Below, in pieces: positions 55,155-64,000 of a stretch of 64,000 nt of DNA. Source of the stretch: Ascidia mentula (Eukaryota; Chordata; Ascidiacea; Phlebobranchia; Ascidiidae). Positions within the stretch are counted from its first letter, which is position 1, and each line of letters begins with the position of its first letter. Position numbers and translations under genes: made by a program. The notes beneath the pieces were generated by a model, which had not been told where the DNA came from, made no database searches, and saw nothing but the letters and a program-made list of their open reading frames with translations. The stretch is from assembly GCA_947561715.1 (NCBI GenBank), contig OX387201.1:17064001-17128000 (forward strand), written 5' to 3'.

Positions 55155-58050
55155 ATTGACAAAGGACGCTAAAGGCGTACAATTGAAGAAAAGGCTAAGC
55201 AAGAAGACAAAAAACAATGGTTAAACACAATGGCGAGAAATCAGCAAAAGAGAGTCAAGTTATTTGGGTATATGCTTCACGTCAAGCAGCGTAGGACCAC
55301 TTTCTTCTGTAATAATTCGGTTCGCTACGGTATTTTTCACTGGCGATGTTTAGTTCTATAGATCTTGTTTTTGCAACATATTTACAAATTCTGTTATTGT
55401 TGGTTTCCTCTTACCGCATTTACATCGATAAATCACAAATCTGGCACAAAGAAGAGCGCAATTTAAAAAGTATTTAAAAATATTGTTATTTTCATGTCTA
55501 CCGAACAGTAAATGCGCACGAGAAAAATACAAGGGTACACGAAGTTTAGCACTGAGCCAACTGCATACATTTTCCCAGTAATGTGCTGCAATAGGGCAAT
55601 TTACAAATAAATGTAAAACCGTTTCCTCGGCATTTTCGCAAAAGACACATGAACCTGTTTCTATAAACTTCAGATCTTTTAACTTTTTGTTGGTCACAAT
55701 GGCCCTGACATTTAGCCTAATTTGAAAACTTATTAATTTAGTTTCCACTGTAGCTTGCGGTATATTTTTATATATTTGCCTCCAAGGTACTCTGTCATTG
55801 ACTAAGGATTCCCATACAGCTTGTGCTTTGGGTTGAATTGTATTGGCGGTTTGAAGCCACGAATACAAAGCCTTTGTGCTCTCGCAATGTGTCAAGATAT
55901 TTTTTAAAACGTCTGTTAGCTTTTTATGTGAAGGCACTGGTCCATAGTCCCACTCCTCGGGTATGCATGCTATAAGCTTGAGAAACTTAGTGAAATCTGT
56001 TGTACTTGGGTCAAGACTAAATTTTGTAGTAAGTGCATCATATTTCAAATATTCCCCATTGTGGTCTAGTAGGTCGTTGTGGGCCATTACTCCCGCGTCT
56101 ATAAATTTTTCGAAATAGAAGGGTTTACTGCGTTTTTTTAATGCTTTGTTGAGCCAGAGAGGTCTGTTGCATGCGTGGTCGGGGTTTTTGCTCAGGATTG
56201 ATTTCGCAATGTTTATGATACAACGGAGGGTTCTCAATGGGATGAGGCTCCTCAAAATTGTTTTAGATGGGCCGACCGTCGCGTTTAAGAGTGCCTCCAA
56301 TCTGTTTGGGTGTAAGAATGGAGTTTGAAGACCCGTTATAATTTTTGTTTCCTCGCAAAATAATTCCCTGAGCGCTTTAAATTTTAGAGCCAACATATAG
56401 TTCTCAATATGTATCATGCCCGCCCCGCCGTTATCCAAACTTTTACACAGGGTGACTCTTTTAATTCGTTCCCAAGATGAGCCCCATATAAATTTAAATA
56501 AGGCTCGGTCGATTTTACAAATGCACTTTTTTGGGATGATCACTGGTAGGACGCACAGTTTGTATGTCAATAGAGGTATAATGAGACTCTTAGCTATTGT
56601 TATTTTGCCGAGAAGGGTTAATCCTCTGGTCGCCCAAAGGTTCATTACTATGTTCGCTTTTTTAGTGCCGGAGAAAAGTTTAGTTCGATAAGTTCCTCAT
56701 CTTTGTATTTTGTGAGTGGTATTATAACCCCAAAGGTACTTAATAGATTCCGAGGGCCATTGAAGACCATCCTTTTGAAATGGTTTGTGATGGATTGAGC
56801 GATTAGGACCTATGAAAAAGGCACAGGACTTTTCCATATTTACTTTGCAACCTGTCATTTCGCCGAACTCCTCTAAAATTTGAAAGATTTTGGTGAAATC
56901 CGCATCAGAACCTTTAGTAAAAACGAGTGTATCATCCGCAAATAAGGATGTTTTGTATTCTTTGTCGTTCGTATGCCTTCAAAATCACCCTGTCTAAGCG
57001 CAGTTGCTAGGCATTCGATGCAGAGCACGAATAGAGTGGGTCTCCCTGTCTGACGCCACGTTCTATGTCAAAAGATTCTGAGAGAAAGTTGCTATTGGTG
57101 ACTCTCGCAGAGGCATTTTGGTACAAGCATTTAATGAGATTGACAAATCTGACTCCGAACCCGAACGCAGAGAGAGTTGCGTAGATAAATTCCCACCCTA
57201 AAGTTTCAAAGGCTTTATAAATATCTAAAGACAGTACTGCCCCAGGAACGCGGTAATGGTCCGTACTGTCAATCATGTCGAACAGCAACCGGATATTTGT
57301 TCCTATATATCGGTGTGGAAGAAAGCCGTTTTGGTCGTTGGATACGATACCGTCGATAACACCGCGTATTCTTGTGTTAATCACTTTCGCGGCGATCTCA
57401 TAGTCAACGTTTAGCAGGGTTATCGGGCGATAATTTTGGGCCTGTAAAAGGTCTTTTCCTGGTTTGGGAATTAGGGTGATAAGTCCTTCAGGTTGGCTTG
57501 CCGACATTTTACCGGTTTCAACCGTAAACTTCCATGCATTTAGGTAGACCAGTTTGATATCATCCCAAAATATCTTGTAAAATTCAACCGTGAAGCCATC
57601 CAAGCCTGGCGATTTGTTTTTTTGCATGGTTTTAATCACATTTAAAAATTCCGCTTCCGTTGTGTCCTCATTCAGTTTTTCCGCTTGTTCGCAAGTGATT
57701 TTTGGCAGTGCGAGCTTTTCTAGGTTACTTGTCAGCAGGGTGTTTGGAGTCGAACATGGAGGTTTCTCATACAGGTGGGTATAAAAAACAGCTAGGTTAT
57801 TAAGTATTAATTTATGGTCAGTGGATATAGTCCCGTTGATTAATAATCTAGAGATGGTTTTTTTTGCGACATTTTGTTTTTCTAAGTTCAGGAAGTATTT
57901 TGTGTTTTTTTCTCCTTCTTCTGCCCAACGTACCCTACTCCGAATAATAGCAATTTTTGTTTGTCGCTCTAAAAGGGTGTCCAAGTTTCCTTTGGCTTTT
58001 GAAAGTGCTTCGACTCGCTTCTGGTTACTTACCAGCTTTCTTTTAAAGTC
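55155..58050 (-). mobile_element. L1-clade LINE, 5' truncated, 2.9 kb
   Basis: On the minus strand it encodes a LINE reverse transcriptase: RWAEEGEKNTKYF, NKSPGLDGFTVEFYK, LIPKPGKD with NYRPITLLN, VRQGDPL, then FADDTLVF (the catalytic YXDD-type box, near 56,935) and the C-terminal part in the frame 56,645-55,356 with FIWGSSWERIKR. Frameshifts separate the two long frames (57,007 and 56,645). The endonuclease half is missing. The 3' end is an A-rich tail at about 55,155. Motifs fit the L1/Tx1 group, which is known in Ciona. Its 5' end follows a splice donor of unit D by about eight bases. Confidence 0.9.
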
Positions 58051-59148
58051 ATCCTCAAACATTATCTTGTAACTGTTTGTTTATGTTCCCAATGCACTGA
58101 TACCACTTTGATGCCAACCAAGGTGTCTGAAGTCTTGTATTTTTATAAAATCTTCGTACTTTTTAAAGATAAAATCCTGAGCATTTGAGGTAATGTTTTC
58201 ATATGATGTGTCAACTGACATGGTCCTGATACCCTACAGCATTAGTTATGATGTAAGACCACATACAATAATGCACAGGAAAAGAGAAAATACTGCAAGT
58301 TTTCCAACATTTCTTTTCACATTTTAGGCAAACATTTTGAAGCCAATCTTACAATGACCATTATGAAATGTCTTAAATACAGGTAAAAGAATAACTTTAC
58401 ACACACACTTCTGTTATGCTTTTGATGTAGTCTTCAATTTGAAGCTCAATGGCACGTAAATACTCATGTCGGGCTGTGTCCTGCGTCAAAACCAGTTGTA
58501 AATGTACTTAAGCGACCAAAAGTTGGAATAGGATCAGTTATGAGGTGGAATCTTTATAATGTCAGAAATGGAGAAAAATCAAAACAGGATCCAAACAGAA
58601 GTGAAAAGAGGTAAGTTGCGTGATTAAGACAGAAACATTAACTAATCATGCAGTAAATGTATTAAAAATTGCAAAAACTAAACCAAAGAATATATGCATC
58701 AAGAAATGTACAATTAATACAGAGGATCACATACTACCACACAACAATTGAAAACCAACCTCCAAATAAAGCCTTCCCAGATCATAGTTAACGTCGTTCA
58801 TGGATTTCATGTATCGCTCGATCCGTCTAAAAGTTTGTTTTCCATTTCTTTCTGACATTGTCCAGTGTGCGAAGCTTTTTCTTCTGTTCTCGGGACAAAC
58901 GTGTTTGTAACCAAACTGGCAGACCACCTTCATGTAGTCAACAGGAAGATCTTCAAAACCACAAATTACAAATATGCAATTTGTAAGCAAATGATACCAT
59001 TTATAACTATAGTTTTACATATTTTGAATCTTTTTATTAAATTTCAGTGCAAGTTAATGCACAAAAATAGTGGAACAACATTTAGAACAGGACGTGTACA
59101 ATGCAAATACATGCATAATGAAAAATTTATTTTGGATCAGAACATAGA

Positions 59149-59510
59149 AATATTGGAAAGCTGCAGACAGGGTGTGTACACACACTGTTTTGACCAGTAA
59201 GGTCTCATCAGTGTAGCTGTTGACAGTGGCACTGTGCTAGCTTTTACACTAGCGGGCACACTAATTTCCACTTTGTGGTACCTTTCGGTGAACGTCGATC
59301 TGTTTGGTACCCGATACTGAGTACCGAACAATAGAGACGACGAACCACTGTGGAGCGCACTATGGCCAAACGGATCTGCTTGGTAACCGATAGTGCTATA
59401 GGCAAAAACACCAATGCAATATATGTGAAAAAAACACCATGGCCAAACGGATCTCACCTTACAGGTCGAAACAGTGCGTGTACACACCCTGTCTGCAGCT
59501 TTCCAATATT
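59149..59510. mobile_element. Foldback MITE in an intron of unit D
   Basis: A 362-base element with inverted ends aatattggaaagctgcagac of about 45 bases and a related family member at 51,037. It is absent from the same intron of unit A. Confidence 0.8.
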
Positions 59511-60524
59511 ATGGCTTATATTTACATATAAATATACACCACAGAACCAACCTTTTGAGTGTGTAACATCTTTGACTGAAGGCAGAGTGTAGCACATACA
59601 GCTATCAAATGCTACAGAAAGTGGATCAAAGGAATATTCTGAGGTGGAATATTTTGTGAAAACTGTTTTGAGATAGTCATTATTTTGTCCATATTTGGGG
59701 CCTTTGTATTCATGGATGACAAAAACCAATTCCTTGCAAAAAGAAACATTTATAAGTGATTTATTACAATGCAACCAGAAAACTTGTGAATTACAAATAA
59801 TTTTGTTTCAAATACCATTGAATGTATCGTACATATCACATAACATACAATGTGTTTTAAATATTCAAGTTAATTATACCTGCAATATAGAAGTGAATCC
59901 ATACCATCGAATTTTTCTTTGCATAATCCACAAACACCTGAGAATAAACAGAACAGATACAAAAAATATGCACAAGTGGTTATGATAAATTATAGATTTG
60001 ATATATAGATGATATAGATTATGAGTTTAATACTAAAGGATAAATATTAAGTCATATACCAATATATTAATCCAGTTGTAATTTTTATTCTGTGGAATGT
60101 TTTAAACATACAAACTTTTTCAAACCTTCAAGTGGGACAAATCCGATTCTGTAATCTCCTCTAGTACATTGATAACAATAGTGGAGGCCATGGCACCAGC
60201 ACATTGCAAAATACATTTGTTTAAACTAAATGTTCTTTGATTCAACTCCAGAGATAGCATTGAAAAACAACAAAGCTGGTTGAAAAATAAAATAGATGGT
60301 TATTTACATTCTTTATGTTTAAACTTGTTATCGTGCACATAAACACTTAAGGCATATTTACTTGTTGTGAGTAAGAAGTTTAGAATAATACAAAATCAAT
60401 ATAACTGACTTCAAGGCATAAAATATTTACTGGAAAATTAAAAACATAAATGTGGACATTTTGGACACAAAAGCAATGAACAGACCTTCGCTTGTACTTG
60501 GTTATTTTACGTTACTTTTGTTTT

Positions 60525-60600
60525 TACTCTTTGCAGAAACTGATGATGCCCTTATCAGGGCAAAATATAATTTTCGGCTAATAATAAAACATCTTTGAAA
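60525..60600 (-). repeat. Retroelement-like tail motif in unit D
   Basis: The mirror copy of 37,165-37,240 (gatgatgcccttatcagggc). It was present before the duplication. Confidence 0.3.
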
Positions 60601-61693
60601 GAGCTGTTTGAAAGATTGACTTAAAAGTTTTATTCAGGAATTGTCGACACAAGTTACATATTATCTGACCACAAAATCAGTAATATAAATGGAAGTGTGA
60701 AATTATGAAGATAATTTGATATTATAATGTTTTTGTGAACCAAGGTCTAGTTTCAACATATTTTTTCAAGACATTAAAAAAAATGTAATAAGTTGTATAA
60801 AAAAAAACATAAAAAAATCTTTAAAATATGCATCTTCTGTAAATACATTATTTATTTTTGCAAATCAATGCAACAAAAATTAACAAAGTCAAAAAACTTA
60901 TACTTCTAAATGCAAATTCAAAGTTTACTACTTCTACTTACAAGCTGATCATCCTCTATTGAACGACAAAATGGGGTTTCCTGCAAACAGAGACCAGTTA
61001 TTCTATCAAGTTGTTGGATGGGAAAGTTTTTTGCATAACAGTGCTGCTTGTATCGCTGGAAGATTGCATTGGTTGGTGCCTGTTAAACACAAAAAACAAT
61101 AAAGCCCTCATGAACTTTTTTTTCACATGAATATTTGATGTTCAACAACATCACTAGTCACCTTGTTTTTTTTGTGTCATTTGTCACAAAGTACCCTGCT
61201 TTACCTTTTTGACTTACTGTTAGATCTCTTGTCTGCTTCATGTACTCCAAATACACAAGAAAGAAAACTTCCTTTGACATTTCATCTGTTCCAAAAAATC
61301 CCACATTAACAAATGCATCACCGGCATGATCGAATGCTGCCTGAGCATAATGAGGAGTCCACAAATGTCTGTTTGGATTATCCTGATGATGGACCAACTG
61401 TCGCACTACAAATAAACACATAACTATTTTATAAAAACATTTTAACTGGTGAAAACAGATTAAATAATTTTATGCATGACTTTTGTAGTGAGAGTGAAGT
61501 GCAGAATAGCAAACACATCTCGTATGTTAATGCATTTAGTATTTTTTTTGCGGAATATTAGTAAACAATTTCAAATTTTCTTTCTATCTGGTAAAAGTGT
61601 ATGGGTCAGGAGAAATTCTAATTGATGACTACTAGGTCCTGGGTGTCTAACGCCTGATTTCAGAAAAACAGATTCCTCTATGACAGGAAAAAA

Positions 61694-62175
61694 GGGGTGT
61701 TTCTAAAATGCACAATGGCGCTAATGCCCGCTTATGTAGCTAATGCCGCTAATGTCGCTAATGCCGCTAATGCCCGCTTTATGTAGCTAATGCCCGCTTA
61801 TGTAGCTAATGCCCGCTTATGTAGCTAATGCCGCTAATGTCGCTAATGCCGCTAATGCCCGCTTTATGTAGCTAATGCCCGCTTATGTAGCTAATGCCCG
61901 CTTATGTAGCTAATGCCGCTAATGTCGCTAATGCCGCTAATGCCCGCTTATGTAGCTAATGTAGCTAATGCCCGCTTATGTAGCTAATGCCGCTAATGTC
62001 GCTAATGCCGCTAATGCCCGCTTATGTAGCTAATGCCAGCTTATGTAGCTAATGCCCGCTTATGTAAGCTAATGCCCGCTAATATAGCTGAAGGAGCCAA
62101 TGTGACATTAGCGGCATCAGCGGCATTAGCGGCATTAGCGACATTAGCGACATTGTGCATTTTAGAAACACCGGG
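61694..62175. mobile_element. MITE filled with a minisatellite, in intron 1 of unit D
   Basis: The ends GGTGTTTCTAAAATGCACA and the complement TGTGCATTTTAGAAACACC bound a 482-base element flanked by six A on each side. The interior is a tandem array built from gctaatgccg, gctaatgtcg and gctaatgcccgcttatgta. The last roughly 60 bases carry the same words in reverse orientation. Unit A lacks the insertion near 36,140. The superfamily is not clear. Confidence 0.85.
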
Positions 62176-62544
62176 AAAAAAGCTTGGGTCGTGCATTTTA
62201 TCCAATGTCACCAATTTTTTTTGCCAAAAACCACAAATATTTTATATACGTCAAAACACAAGAAAAAGTTTCAAAAATACTTACGAAGCATGTCCTTATA
62301 TGTATTCCATTTTTAATCTTTGCTTCCCATAACTTCAATCAAGTTAAAATCTTAATCCACGAACACCGTTTGGTGTTTCCCCGTACGTAAGAATAAATCA
62401 TTTTCACTGATAATTATTTTTCATGTGACATCTATGAGTGCGATTTGTAAAAAAGTTTTATTAAAATTATCTCATATAGAAACAAGTCTGTCTTTCCTTA
62501 TGTGCTTTCCTTTAAATTAATACATAACTTGCTTTCTCCTTTGT

Positions 62545-62800
62545 TGTGTGAAAAAAGTCTCACGCTTGACTGCGTTTGTATGCTTCCAGCACTTCTCCTT
62601 CCAAAGTTTTTCCTATGCGTGATCGAGGTGCGTTGCTGCTTGCTGTGCTGATAATATACTTGTTACGACGCAAGGTTATTGTAAGTCGTTTACGTTACTC
62701 GCTAAAAAAACACTTTACGTTATTCGCTAAAAAAAATCTTCGGTAGAGCGGAACCCTGACCTTTCAACTCGTCGCCATTGATTCAGTAAAATGAGGAACT
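62545..62800 (-). other. MSGFR segment, third copy
   Basis: It matches 44,370-44,640 in reverse, including aacaagtatatt and aaggagaagtgctggaagca, but it is more diverged and the frame is broken. It is the 5' flank of unit D. Confidence 0.45.
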
Positions 62801-64000
62801 GAATTTGTGCTATCTTTCAAGTTTGCTGTGAAGCAACTTGTTTATTGGTTCCTTTGCTATAGTTAGCCATAGATTTATAACAAATATTCTTGGAAATGTA
62901 GCTGAAAATGTTTAGCGTAAGATTAAGCAGAAACTTTAGGCTTTGGTTGTCCAGAAGCAGAAACAAAATTGTTTGTCAAATCGGGTTGCTGATGTGTGGG
63001 ATTGATGCTCGTGATATTTCACGAAACTCAGCTGTTGTCGCTAATGGAAAAACTAATCAAACAGTTGATGCACTTCTTAGTTTTGTTGTCAAATGTCGGC
63101 AGTTGTAGTTAAAAATATAAGTTTGATTATTAAAAAGCAACAGATAGCTTTTATGTGCATGTTTGGTATTGCCTACTTCAAAAGGGCACGTATGTCAACG
63201 TAATGTAAGTTAGATTCAAAATGCGGTTTAATACTGATGACAATATTGTTATCGCTAACGTAAACTATAACACGATGTTGAATTTTTGTATTTACAAAGC
63301 ATGAATCGACACAACAAAAAGGATATACTGCCCCAATAACAGATCAAATCCGTTTATTTGGGGCAAAAGAGCGATCACATTCTTTTCGTTAAACTGTAGG
63401 AAGTACGAAAGTTACAGTGCGCCAAAAACGTCACACTTTACTGATCACATCACACGTAAAGTTTTTCTCTTGTGTGATGCTATTAACGTAACGAAGAGAA
63501 TAGCGTGGCGTGCAGTTAAAGCAAGCTAGTTCAACCTTTTCGGCAGAAGGAACACATACAGTTTGCATATGATTTCACGAAACACTTAACAATTAATTTA
63601 TGATTTTGTTTTCTTAAAACGTTAGCATAACGGACATAGTCATGTTTTACCTTTTTTGACTTTGTTCAAAAGGAGTAGTGTAAGTCGTTTATTTATGCTA
63701 CTTGCTAGAAATACTCACCTGTTTTGTCACGTACATTATATGTAAAAATTAGATGCTAACATTACGGAACACAAGTTAGTGTGACATGCTGATGTTACGA
63801 CGCAAACCTATATGGGGCTTACAAGCTACCAGTACCCAATGTGTGAAAGTAAACCATTAATGAACGCATTTAAGGATTTGTTTTCAGAATAAACGTATAT
63901 TTTCCTGCATTCGTTTATTCTGCAAAACATATAATTCACAGCAGAGCTCATCATGCACTTAGAACTACTGTAAACCGAACAACGCTTAGGAAGCCACATG
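62801..64000. other. Intergenic, nothing recognised
   Basis: AT-rich DNA with one 66-residue frame (62,908-63,108) that has no recognisable motif. No repeats shared with the rest of the window were seen. Confidence 0.55.

Larger units (their letters stand above)
58060..62330 (-). pseudogene. Unit D: inverted, 3'-truncated copy of the kinase-like gene
   Basis: The minus-strand exons match unit A: exon 1 near 62,290 (start region altered, ATG followed by a stop after three codons), exon 2 (about 61,227-61,407) with the complete segment GFFGTDEMSKEVFFLVYLEY missing from unit A, exon 3 (60,943-61,080), exon 4 (60,125-60,285), exon 5 (59,895-59,953, with one extra A shifting the frame), exon 6 (58,763-58,985), exon 7 (about 58,412-58,485) and exon 8 up to DDFKRKL (58,061). 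All kinase-like exons are missing because a LINE begins just after the exon 8 donor. It is clearly non-functional, but it preserves residues that help define the family. Confidence 0.75.

Noticed and set aside
57007-58062. A fusion protein of the kinase-like gene and a reverse transcriptase
   Set aside because: The joining frame reads through an intact splice donor (gtaagt) by chance; the LINE lies in intronic position.

Overview
The window is AT-rich animal DNA with short introns and GT-AG exons. Three things point to a tunicate, most likely Ciona: several goose-type (g-type) lysozyme genes, the lysozyme class that tunicates carry in multiple copies; a tripeptidyl-peptidase II (TPP2) gene of animal type; and compact, repeat-rich intergenic DNA. 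The genus is inferred. No gene symbols beyond family level are certain.

Region 1 (1 to about 35,815) is a segmental-duplication cluster. A composite block recurs with variations: a g-type lysozyme gene on the minus strand, remnants of a second zinc-finger gene (here ZF-B), a roughly 0.5 kb retroposon, a long non-coding block (N), a conserved 5' flank (P), a single-exon poly-C2H2 zinc-finger ORF (ZNF-1 to ZNF-8), and a conserved 3' flank (T). Of the eight ZNF loci, ZNF-3, -5, -6 and -7 have complete ORFs. ZNF-1 is cut by the window edge, ZNF-2 and -4 are frameshifted, and ZNF-8 stops early. Of five lysozymes, two (3,274-4,642 and 6,325-7,647) look complete with signal peptide and catalytic residues. 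Three are pseudogenes, and in two of these the catalytic Glu codon itself is lost. A broken Ty3/Gypsy fossil, a 57-bp minisatellite, an LTR-like insertion and small DNA transposons interrupt the blocks.

Region 2 (about 35,816 to 62,800) is a nested inverted-duplication zone. A multi-exon gene of unrecognised family that ends in a kinase-like domain without catalytic motifs lies at 36,023-41,321 (+). An inverted partial copy lies at 62,330-58,060 (-), with two further 5' fragments at 45.7 kb (+) and 52.2 kb (-). Both long copies carry disruptions. Inside are two roughly 2.9 kb inverted arms (42,775-45,705 and 52,251-55,148), each holding a LINE 3' fragment and a hAT-like element. Between the arms lies a scrambled, truncated TPP2 gene. 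A 2.9 kb L1-clade LINE (55,155-58,050) sits exactly where the inverted kinase-like copy ends, a few bases after a splice donor.

Region 3 (62,801-64,000) holds nothing I can assign.

Taken together, this is a birth-and-death locus. Secreted antibacterial lysozymes and DNA-binding zinc-finger proteins were copied together, and beside them is a rearranged area of decayed gene copies bounded by transposons. I found no operon-like system, CRISPR array or functional RNA gene.
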